From the NCBI GenBank assembly GCA_029098085.1, contig JAQXNQ010000072.1, forward strand, positions 1 to 5,387: a stretch of DNA of 5,387 bases. The letters run 5' to 3'. Numbering within the stretch: the first letter of the stretch is position 1; the number at the start of each line of letters is the position of its first letter. This document shows, one piece after another, positions 1-5,213 of the stretch. The translations under genes and the position numbers were made by a program. The stretch comes from Oscillospiraceae bacterium. GTDB lineage: Bacteria; Bacillota; Clostridia; Oscillospirales; Ruminococcaceae. Below the pieces are notes generated by a model. It saw only the letters and a program-made list of their open reading frames with translations, searched no databases and had not been told where the DNA came from.

Positions 1-546
1 GGTCAGGCCGACGCCGTGAGCCTTGGCCAGAGCCAGGCCGTAGTCCTCAACGTTGTAGCTGACAGCGCCTTCGATCTTGTCGATCCGGTGGCAGCCGCCG
101 GCCACCATGCCCACCATGTTGACCCAGAAGATATCTTCCATGCCGCTGCCCACGAAGGTGCAGCCGTTTTCCTTGGCGGTAACATCCAGCATATTGGCAC
201 GGACGGGATCGGTGGTCCAGCAGTAGGTAGCTTCCTCACAGGTGGTGATGACGCTGATGCCCCGCTCCAGGCACTTCATATAGTGGTCGAAGCAGTCGCT
301 GACCAGGCTGAACAGGGTAACGACGGCGATGTCGGCATCGGTATTGTCCAGCACTTCATCGGCCTTGTCGCTGATGAGAATGCCGGTTTTGACGCCCAGA
401 CCGGCGTAGTCGCCGATGTCCATGCCTACGATGGCGGGGTTGTTGTCGATGGCGCCCACGATCTGGCAGCCGGTTTCGTACAGGTAGCGCAGGATATACT
501 TGCTCATCTTGCCGCAGCCGTACTGAACAACTTTGATCTTTTCCAT
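1..546 (-). CDS. NAD(P)-dependent amine/diamino-acid dehydrogenase, 2,4-diaminopentanoate dehydrogenase-like (3' end missing)
   Basis: The reading frame opens at ATG 546 and stays open to the window edge, giving 182 residues; the family is usually about 340-350, so roughly half is present. The N-terminus is a Rossmann fold: KVVQYGCGKM (residues 5-14) carries the glycine-rich nucleotide-binding loop and is followed by a strand ending VGAID (30-34). Later landmarks are TTCEEA (101-106), VGSGMEDIFW (132-141) and SYNVEDYG (163-170), which I associate with the DapB-like amine dehydrogenases that include Ord, the clostridial 2,4-diaminopentanoate dehydrogenase of ornithine fermentation. That enzyme oxidatively deaminates its substrate in the cytosol with NAD(P). 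AAGGAGG (556-562) lies 9 nt upstream and fixes the start. No ort ornithine-pathway gene is visible, so the substrate is inferred only. It could instead be an uncharacterised paralogue annotated as dihydrodipicolinate reductase-like. Its promoter carries a MerR-type operator, so the regulator encoded just upstream probably controls it. Confidence 0.72.
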   Translation of the reverse strand, partial: MEKIKVVQYGCGKMSKYILRYLYETGCQIVGAIDNNPAIVGMDIGDYAGLGVKTGILISDKADEVLDNTDADIAVVTLFSLVSDCFDHYMKCLERGISVITTCEEATYCWTTDPVRANMLDVTAKENGCTFVGSGMEDIFWVNMVGMVAGGCHRIDKIEGAVSYNVEDYGLALAKAHGVGLT

Positions 547-618
547 AAAAAAAGGCCTCCTTGGTTCCTGCAGCGGCTCCCGGAAGGGGGTGCTGCTCGT
601 TAAGTTTTTGACAACTTT

Positions 619-649
619 AGTATACCCTCTCGTGCGGGATGAGAGTCAA
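619..649 (-). promoter_or_regulatory. MerR-type promoter of the amine dehydrogenase gene (19-bp spacer)
   Basis: On the minus strand a -35 box TTGACT (649-644) and a -10 box TATACT (624-619) are separated by 19 bp rather than 17. An inverted repeat occupies the spacer. This stretched arrangement is the hallmark of promoters that MerR-family proteins activate by untwisting DNA. Transcription would start near 611-613, giving a leader of about 65 nt before ATG 546. The promoter lies between the merR stop codon and the dehydrogenase start, so the dehydrogenase can be induced separately from merR. Confidence 0.75.
625..647 (-). promoter_or_regulatory. Putative MerR/BmrR-like operator inside the dehydrogenase promoter
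   Basis: Arms CTCTC (627-631 on plus) and GAGAG (641-645) are separated by 9 bp, and the repeat is centred within about 2 bp of the middle of the -35/-10 spacer. On the minus strand the half-site reads GACTCTC, close to the GACCCTC half-site I recall for the BmrR operator of Bacillus subtilis. The same arms with the same 9-bp gap recur at 1549-1567 upstream of the regulator gene. Confidence 0.65.
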
Positions 650-678
650 GACCAAAGAATATGGAAAATTTTTGTGCA

Positions 679-1521
679 CTATTTCTGAAAGGAGACCGGC
701 ACCTGCAGCCGCAGGAACATGGGGCGCTTTTCCTGGTCGAAAACGTTGAATTCGGTCAGCACCTCGCAGATGTAGTCGCCGCATATTTCATACCCCTGCT
801 CCCGGCAGTGGGCGAGGAGGCGGGCGGCATATTCCCGCTCACTGTCGAAGTCGTCCAGATAAATGCAGGCGTACATGCCGTTTTCCACCGTTTCCAGCTC
901 GCCCTTCAGGGGAAAATGCTCGTCCACAAAGACGAAAATTTTGTGGGAAACGAACCGCATCTCCAGCAGGTCGGCCTTTTTCAGCAGGGTGCCGGCGTTG
1001 CAGTAGTAGACCGGCGGCACGTTGTGATCCAGCAGCTTCATCTTCAGCTGCTTGAGGATCAGTTCGTAGGTATCAATGTCGTGATCGTAGAAATTGATGT
1101 CGGTTTCCATGGAATAGATCCGCCGGGCGGGGATGTATTCCAGCGACAGGGTGCCCCGGCTGGGGGATTTGCGGTACCGTTCGATGCTGTCGATGGCCCG
1201 GTCGATGGCGTCCCGCTGGATTTTCAGCCGCTCGATATTCTCCAGCGTCTGCTCCCGCTTGGAGATCAGCACCCCTTCGATTTTGAGCAGATCCTCCGAT
1301 GCAAGAAGTGCCTGTATTTCCTTCAGCTCCATGCCCAGCTCCTTCATGTACTGGATCAGATCCAGCCGGGCATTCTGCTTGATGTCGTAGTAGCGGTAGC
1401 GGGTCTGGGGGTCGGTGTAGCAGGGCTTCAGCAGCCCCAGAGAATCGTACAGCCGCAGGGTGGGCACGGTGGTGTTGTTGATCCGCGCCATTTCCCCGAT
1501 GCTCAGGTAGCTTTGGTTCAT
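679..1521 (-). CDS. MerR-family transcriptional regulator with GyrI-like effector-binding domain (BmrR-like)
   Basis: A 280-residue DNA-binding regulator. Residues 5-75 form the winged-helix MerR domain: YLSIGEMARINN, then TLRLYDSLGLLKP, then RYRYYDIKQ. Residues 76-118 are the long dimerisation helix, rich in charged residues. Residues 125-280 resemble a GyrI-like/BmrR C-terminal ligand domain, with GMYACIYL (215-222) and GDYICEVL (248-255). Length and layout match BmrR (about 278 residues), and Glu253 falls where I recall BmrR's drug-contacting Glu253. A cationic or amine effector is therefore plausible but unproven. The start at 1521 is chosen because AAAGGAGG (1533-1526) lies just before it; an in-frame ATG five codons earlier (1536) would swallow that site and has none of its own. 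The gene lies 88 nt downstream of kdpE and upstream of the dehydrogenase. Operator-like repeats flank it on both sides, suggesting autoregulation plus control of the dehydrogenase. Confidence 0.9.
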   Translation of the reverse strand: MNQSYLSIGEMARINNTTVPTLRLYDSLGLLKPCYTDPQTRYRYYDIKQNARLDLIQYMKELGMELKEIQALLASEDLLKIEGVLISKREQTLENIERLKIQRDAIDRAIDSIERYRKSPSRGTLSLEYIPARRIYSMETDINFYDHDIDTYELILKQLKMKLLDHNVPPVYYCNAGTLLKKADLLEMRFVSHKIFVFVDEHFPLKGELETVENGMYACIYLDDFDSEREYAARLLAHCREQGYEICGDYICEVLTEFNVFDQEKRPMFLRLQVPVSFQK

Positions 1522-1525
1522 GGTT

Positions 1526-1533
1526 CCTCCTTT
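1526..1533 (-). promoter_or_regulatory. Ribosome binding site that decides the merR start
   Basis: On the minus strand AAAGGAGG ends 4 nt before ATG 1521. The upstream in-frame ATG at 1536 overlaps this site and is preceded by CTCCGCCAG, which has no Shine-Dalgarno character. Translation therefore most likely starts at 1521. Confidence 0.8.
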
Positions 1534-1545
1534 CATCTGGCGGAG

Positions 1546-1570
1546 AAACTCTCATCAGGGGTGAGAGTTT
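1546..1570 (-). promoter_or_regulatory. Perfect inverted repeat upstream of merR: putative autoregulatory operator
   Basis: AAACTCTCA (1546-1554) and TGAGAGTTT (1562-1570) are perfect 9-bp complementary arms around a 7-bp centre. The core CTCTC-9 bp-GAGAG aligns without gaps to the operator in the dehydrogenase promoter, on the same strand. Unlike that site, the aligned -35 and -10 positions here (AAAACT and TCTCCG on the minus strand) do not look like a sigma-A promoter. The site may therefore act through repression, or transcription may enter from kdpDE or an unrecognised promoter. As RNA it could also form a stem-loop close to the merR ribosome site. Confidence 0.7.
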
Positions 1571-1584
1571 TGAGGAAAGAGGCA

Positions 1585-1606
1585 CGCTTCCGGCAGACGG
1601 AAAGCG
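1585..1606 (-). terminator. Stem-loop just after kdpE, possible weak terminator or attenuator
   Basis: On the minus strand CGCTTTCCG (1606-1598) pairs with CGGAAGCG (1592-1585) around the loop TCTGC, with one bulged U. It starts 4 nt after the kdpE TGA. The following bases (TGCCTCTTTCC) are only moderately T-rich, so full termination is doubtful. Partial read-through from kdpDE into merR is possible. Confidence 0.4.
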
Positions 1607-1609
1607 GAT

Positions 1610-2341
1610 TCACTCTTCACCCTTCGCTCCGTTTTCCCCTTCCTGCTGCCGCAGCATCCGGTACCCGATCCCCACATGGGTCTGGATATATCTCGGCTCG
1701 GAAGGAACCGGCTCGATTTTCTTGCGCAGGGTGGCCATGAACACCCGCAGGGACGGGGTGTCGCTGGAGAGGGTGTTGCCCCAGACCTCCCGCAGAATAT
1801 AGTTGTGGGTCAGCACCTTGCCGGTGTTGCGGCTGAGCAGACAGAGCAGCCGGTACTCGATGGGGGTCAGGTGCAGCTCCTTGCCGTCCCGGTAGACGCA
1901 TCCGGCGGCGTAGTCAATCTTCAGAGCGCCGTTTTCATAGACGCTCTGTTCGGCATTCTGCTTTTCGTTGTCGTAGTGAACCCGCCGCAGGGCCACCCGC
2001 AGCCGGGCCAGCAGCTCGTCCACGCTGAAGGGCTTGGTCAGATAATCGTCGGCTCCGGCGTCCAGCGCCTCCACCTTGTCCCGATCCTCACTGCGGGCGC
2101 TGACCACGATGATGGGCATGCTGCTCCAGCTGCGCACCTTGCGGATGATGTCCACGCCGTCCATGTCGGGCAGGCCCAGATCCAGCAGGATCACGTCCGG
2201 TCGGTAGGAGGCTGCCTCCAGAATGGCTTCGCTGCCGTTTTTGGCGGTATGATACTGATAGGACTGGGTTTCCAGAGTGGTGGAGATCAGATTGCTGACC
2301 GCCATGTCGTCTTCGACCACAAGAATCTGGGGTTTGTTCAT
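1610..2341 (-). CDS. kdpE: KdpE, OmpR/PhoB-family response regulator
   Basis: A 243-residue cytosolic response regulator, the partner of KdpD. Residues 4-118 are the receiver domain: acidic pocket E10-D11-D12, phosphoacceptor Asp54 in LLDLGLPDMDG, Ser81 in IVVSAR, Lys103 in YLTKPF. Residues about 130-230 are an OmpR-type winged helix: LHLTPIEYRLL, LREVWG, LRVFMATLRKKIE and YIQTHVGIGYRM. The phrase YLTKPFSVDELLARLRVALRR is KdpE-like. A short charged tail (231-243) follows the wing. The start ATG (2341-2339) overlaps the kdpD TGA (2340-2338) as ATGA, indicating translational coupling in a kdpDE operon. The phosphorylated dimer is expected to bind tandem direct repeats and activate potassium-uptake genes; a candidate repeat lies before the divergent ktrB-like gene. 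Confidence 0.95.
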   Translation of the reverse strand: MNKPQILVVEDDMAVSNLISTTLETQSYQYHTAKNGSEAILEAASYRPDVILLDLGLPDMDGVDIIRKVRSWSSMPIIVVSARSEDRDKVEALDAGADDYLTKPFSVDELLARLRVALRRVHYDNEKQNAEQSVYENGALKIDYAAGCVYRDGKELHLTPIEYRLLCLLSRNTGKVLTHNYILREVWGNTLSSDTPSLRVFMATLRKKIEPVPSEPRYIQTHVGIGYRMLRQQEGENGAKGEE

Positions 2342-4938
2342 AATGCTTTTACCTCCGCGGAAGACAGGGTGAAGCGGAACACCGTCCCCTGAGGATGGTT
2401 GTCCGCTACGGAAATGACGCCGCCGTGGGCGCTAATGATGGATTTGCACAGCGCCAGCCCCAGGCCCAGGCCTCTCCGGCCGTCGCCTCTGGTGTTGCCG
2501 GCGGTATAGAACATATCAAACAGCCGGGGTTTGTCGCTGTCGGGAATGCCGGGGCCATTGTCGGCCACCTCCACCACTACCTGCTCGCCCTCCCGGAAGC
2601 CGGACAGGGTGATGAGGGAACCGGCGGGTGTGTACTTGACAGCGTTGTTGAGCAGATTGATCAGCACCTGCAGGATCAGCCGGGCGTTCATGTCGGCCAT
2701 CAGCAGGTCATCGGACAGGGAAATGGCAATCCGGTGCTCTGATGCCTTGCGGTCCAGATGGTGCAGCGCCTCCCGGAAGACATCGTCCAGCAGCTCCGGC
2801 TCTGTCCGGATGCCCATGGAGCCGTTCTCGATCCGGGTCACCGACAGCAGGTTCTCCACCAGATTGTACAGCCACATGGAGTCGTCGTAGATGCTTTCGT
2901 ACAGCTGCATCCGCTTTTGATCGTCCAGTATGCCGGAATTTTCCATCAGGATGCCCGCGTTGCCGGTGATGCTGGTCAGGGGGGTACGCAGATCATGGGA
3001 GATGCTCCGCAGCAGATTGGCCCGCAGGGATTCCTGCTGGACCTCCTGTTCCACCCGGCGCTTGGCCTCGTGGAGGAGCGTGCGCTCCATCAGCATGCCG
3101 CATTCGTCCAGCATGGCCAGCGTCAGGTTCTTTTCAAAGGCGTCCAGCCCGCCCCGATCCATGACAATGGCCGCCACGGCCAGCACACCGCTCTGACCGC
3201 CCCGCACCGCCAGATACAGGCAGCGGGCCGTCGGAAGGGTGCTGGTACCGGCTCCGGCGCGCTTGTTGTTCTGGAGCACCCACCGGGCCACCGCCTGCTC
3301 TTCTTCGGTGGTCAGTGAGGAAAGGTCGGTGTCCGGAGGGGCGGGAAGGATCACGGGGGCCTGCAGCTGACCGTTTTCCGTCGGGTAGAACAGCACCGTT
3401 CGTCCCAGCAGCTTGCGCAGCTGTACCGCTGCCGCCCGCAGGATCCCTTTGTTACCCTCGGCCTGCTGCAGCTTCTGGCTGGTCTCCAGCAGCACCTCGG
3501 TGCGGTGAGCCTGTTGAGCTGCCTGTCGGGCCTGCGTCTGGACCCGGGTGGTCAGGGAGCTGGTGATGAAGCCGGCGGCCAGCATGATCAGAAAGGTCAG
3601 AGGGTAGTAGGAGGCCGTCGCCGTTAAGGTGAAGCGGGGTACCGTGAAGAAGAAGTTGAAGGCCAGCACGCTGACCAGCGAGGCGATGCCGCTGTACAGC
3701 CAGCTCTCGGTCCAGAGAGCTGCCAGCAGCACCCCCAGAATATAGATGGTGATGATGTTGGATTCATCGAAGTGAAGGACATAAAACACGCCGCCCACCA
3801 TGGTGCTCAGCGCCACGAGGGACATGGCTTTCACAAAATTCCGGAAGGAAAAGTGTTCCACGCCGGTTCGGCGGGGCCGCTCCGGCTGGTAGGGAGGCTG
3901 GTTGTCCGGTATGATGTAGATGTCCATGTTGGGGGCCAGCCGGGTCAGCCGATCGGTCAGGCTGCTCTTGTGGAAGGGCTGACGCTTATGGTTGGTGCGC
4001 CCCACGACGATTTTGGAGACGCCGCTGACCCGGGCGTATTCGGCAATCTGAAAAGCCACATCCTCGCCGTATGCTGTGGCGATCCGAGCCCCCAGATCCT
4101 CCGCCAGCTTCAGGTTGGCTTGCAGCCGGCGGCCGTTTTCCCCCTGCAGCTCCTTTCCGTCCGGCGTTTCGACGAACAGGGCGGTGAAACCGCTGTGAAA
4201 AGCTTCCGCCATTCGGGCAGCGGTGCGGATTACCTTGGCGTTGGAGGGAGCGCTGGACAGGCAGATCAGCAGATGCTCTCCGGCGTCGGTCAGGGCGCCG
4301 GTGTGCTCCTCCTTTTTGCCGGTGCGGTCGGCGGTGCGCCGCAGGGCGATTTCCCGCAGGGACACCAGACTTTTTCGGGAAAAGAAGCGCGCGTTGCCGG
4401 GATGCTCCTCCTCTATCCGGTTCAGCAGATCGTCAGGATCCAGGTCGATAAATTCCACCTGATCGGCGGCATCAAAAATCTGATCGGGCACCCGTTCGCC
4501 CACTACCAGACCGGTGACAGCCGAGATCACATCGTTGAGGCTCTCCAGACTCTGGACGCTGAGGGTGGTGTAGACGCTGATTCCCGCCCGCAGCAGCTCC
4601 TGCACATCCTGATGACGCTTCAGATGCCGACAGCCGGCGGCGTTCTGATGGGCCAGCTGATCCACCAGCAGCAGAGCGGGTTTTCGCTCCAGCGCAGCGT
4701 TCAGATCCAGCTCTCCGGAGGCGGAGGAGGGGAGGCAGGAGAAGCCCCGGGCCAGCTGCCGCACGCCGGGGGAAACGTCCCGCTCCAGACAGCCCAGCAC
4801 CACATCGGAGCCCCGGGCTCTTTCCTGTTTCGCCGCCTCCAGCATGGCGCGGGTCTTGCCCACATCGGGAGCATAGCCGAAAAAGATCTTGAGCCTTCCC
4901 GGCCGCGTCTCTTCTCCGGCTGCATAGCTCTGATTCAT
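2338..4938 (-). CDS. kdpD: KdpD, osmosensitive potassium-responsive sensor histidine kinase
   Basis: An 866-residue inner-membrane histidine kinase, close to the usual KdpD length (about 890). Residues 14-215 are the cytosolic KdpD domain, with a Walker A-like loop GYAPDVGKT (21-29) and the signature RHLKRHQDVQELL (104-116) followed by VYTTLSVQ. Residues 221-345 are a universal-stress-protein domain (KIVVGRTNHK, 309-318). Four hydrophobic helices follow at about 368-388, 394-410, 414-431 and 444-462, then a GAF-like region (about 480-620). The kinase core has the H-box SISHDLRTPL with His648, N-box NLLNNAVKYT (761-770), G1 DNGPGI (793-798) and G2 GLGLGLAL (823-830). All kinase motifs are intact. 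The Walker B-like segment reads VDQLAHQN (92-99), where VDELAHTN is usual, and Gly25 of the P-loop is Asp. The start at 4938 has GGAGGG (4949-4944) 5 nt upstream. It is the first gene of kdpDE, divergent from ktrB. Confidence 0.95.
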   Translation of the reverse strand: MNQSYAAGEETRPGRLKIFFGYAPDVGKTRAMLEAAKQERARGSDVVLGCLERDVSPGVRQLARGFSCLPSSASGELDLNAALERKPALLLVDQLAHQNAAGCRHLKRHQDVQELLRAGISVYTTLSVQSLESLNDVISAVTGLVVGERVPDQIFDAADQVEFIDLDPDDLLNRIEEEHPGNARFFSRKSLVSLREIALRRTADRTGKKEEHTGALTDAGEHLLICLSSAPSNAKVIRTAARMAEAFHSGFTALFVETPDGKELQGENGRRLQANLKLAEDLGARIATAYGEDVAFQIAEYARVSGVSKIVVGRTNHKRQPFHKSSLTDRLTRLAPNMDIYIIPDNQPPYQPERPRRTGVEHFSFRNFVKAMSLVALSTMVGGVFYVLHFDESNIITIYILGVLLAALWTESWLYSGIASLVSVLAFNFFFTVPRFTLTATASYYPLTFLIMLAAGFITSSLTTRVQTQARQAAQQAHRTEVLLETSQKLQQAEGNKGILRAAAVQLRKLLGRTVLFYPTENGQLQAPVILPAPPDTDLSSLTTEEEQAVARWVLQNNKRAGAGTSTLPTARCLYLAVRGGQSGVLAVAAIVMDRGGLDAFEKNLTLAMLDECGMLMERTLLHEAKRRVEQEVQQESLRANLLRSISHDLRTPLTSITGNAGILMENSGILDDQKRMQLYESIYDDSMWLYNLVENLLSVTRIENGSMGIRTEPELLDDVFREALHHLDRKASEHRIAISLSDDLLMADMNARLILQVLINLLNNAVKYTPAGSLITLSGFREGEQVVVEVADNGPGIPDSDKPRLFDMFYTAGNTRGDGRRGLGLGLALCKSIISAHGGVISVADNHPQGTVFRFTLSSAEVKAL

Positions 4939-4952
4939 CCAATCCCTCCGCT

Positions 4953-4966
4953 CCGGCTTCCGCCGG
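4953..4966 (-). other. Small GNRA-capped hairpin in the kdpD leader
   Basis: In the kdpD mRNA CCGGC (4966-4962) pairs with GCCGG (4957-4953) across a GGAA tetraloop. It ends 3 nt before the ribosome site (4949-4944). It is short but GC-only and could modulate translation initiation; chance is not excluded in this GC-rich leader. Confidence 0.4.
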
Positions 4967-5001
4967 TTGATTTCGGCGCATACTGCACACCATTATATAT
5001 C

Positions 5002-5030
5002 AGTATACCACAGGTTCTGTTATCTGTCTG
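5002..5030 (-). promoter_or_regulatory. Probable kdpDE promoter
   Basis: On the minus strand -35 CAGACA (5030-5025) and -10 TATACT (5007-5002) are separated by 17 bp. Transcription would begin near 4995, leaving a leader of about 57 nt. A second -10-like TATAAT (4997-4992) lies just downstream but has no -35 at proper distance. The spacer contains ACAG-GTT-CTGT (5010-5020), a tiny palindrome. Confidence 0.55.
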
Positions 5031-5081
5031 TATGAATTTTCAGGGAAGTGTTAAAATTGAATAAAGAAATTTTTCTCTGTC

Positions 5082-5099
5082 TTTATGCCGATTTAATGC
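5082..5099 (+). promoter_or_regulatory. Candidate KdpE box upstream of ktrB
   Basis: TTTATGC (5082-5088) and TTTAATGC (5092-5099) form an imperfect direct repeat one helical turn apart. OmpR-family regulators bind such tandem half-sites, and the E. coli KdpE site is a pair of TTTA-type half-sites spaced similarly. The repeat is centred about 60 bp before the predicted ktrB start point, a normal activator position. Assignment to KdpE is inference. Confidence 0.4.
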
Positions 5100-5127
5100 A
5101 GCGGCAAAATCCTTTAGCCAGCATTAA
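5093..5127. repeat. Inverted repeat TTAATGC/GCATTAA in the kdpD-ktrB intergenic region
   Basis: TTAATGC (5093-5099) and GCATTAA (5121-5127) are perfect 7-bp arms around 21 bp, so their centres lie 28 bp apart. The second arm sits just upstream of the ktrB -10 element. It could be a pair of opposing half-sites for a regulator; the gap is too long for a simple transcript hairpin. Confidence 0.4.
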
Positions 5128-5136
5128 CCGAACCGG

Positions 5137-5145
5137 TGCTATGAT
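5137..5145 (+). promoter_or_regulatory. Extended -10 promoter element for ktrB
   Basis: TGC followed by TATGAT (5140-5145) is an extended -10 element. No acceptable -35 box is found 15-19 bp upstream (GCCAGC at 17 bp). A weak -35 behind upstream repeats fits an activator-dependent promoter, KdpE being the obvious candidate. The predicted start near 5152 leaves a leader of about 60 nt, too short for a ydaO-type c-di-AMP riboswitch. Confidence 0.5.
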
Positions 5146-5166
5146 AAATATTGATACATTCCGCAT

Positions 5167-5181
5167 GGAAGACGGCCTTCC
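5167..5181 (+). other. Short leader hairpin before ktrB
   Basis: GGAAG (5167-5171) and CTTCC (5177-5181) pair around ACGGC, with a possible flanking U-G pair. It lies 20 nt before the ribosome site AAAGGA (5201-5206). It has no U tract, so it is not a terminator; its function is unknown and it may be chance. Confidence 0.3.
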
Positions 5182-5213
5182 GGCGGCGTGATCTGCTTTG
5201 AAAGGAACGGTAT

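Noticed and set aside
16..603. 195-codon plus-strand open frame opposite the dehydrogenase
   Set aside because: It is antisense to a frame with Rossmann motifs and a strong ribosome site, and its Ala/Val/Asp/Gly-rich composition is typical of a shadow frame.
608..613. Plus-strand TTGACA as a -35 box
   Set aside because: No -10 element lies 15-19 bp downstream and no plus-strand gene follows.
1521..1536. merR start at the upstream in-frame ATG (1536)
   Set aside because: It would place the only Shine-Dalgarno sequence inside the coding region, and MerR proteins normally begin a few residues before the YSIGE-type motif, as the 1521 start gives.
661..1740. 359-codon plus-strand open frame across merR and the kdpE end
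   Set aside because: It is antisense to two well-supported genes, has no Shine-Dalgarno site and no family resemblance.
3772..5064. 430-codon open frame on the plus strand across kdpD
   Set aside because: It runs antisense to a complete KdpD with all motifs intact, extends through the kdpD promoter region, has no recognisable domain and reflects the GC-rich codon pattern.
5165..5191. Eight-codon upstream reading frame (MEDGLPAA) in the ktrB leader
   Set aside because: It has no ribosome binding site before its ATG and no regulatory codon bias; probably chance.
5152..5213. c-di-AMP (ydaO-type) riboswitch before ktrB
   Set aside because: Such riboswitches are well over 100 nt; the predicted leader is about 60 nt and shows only one 5-bp hairpin.
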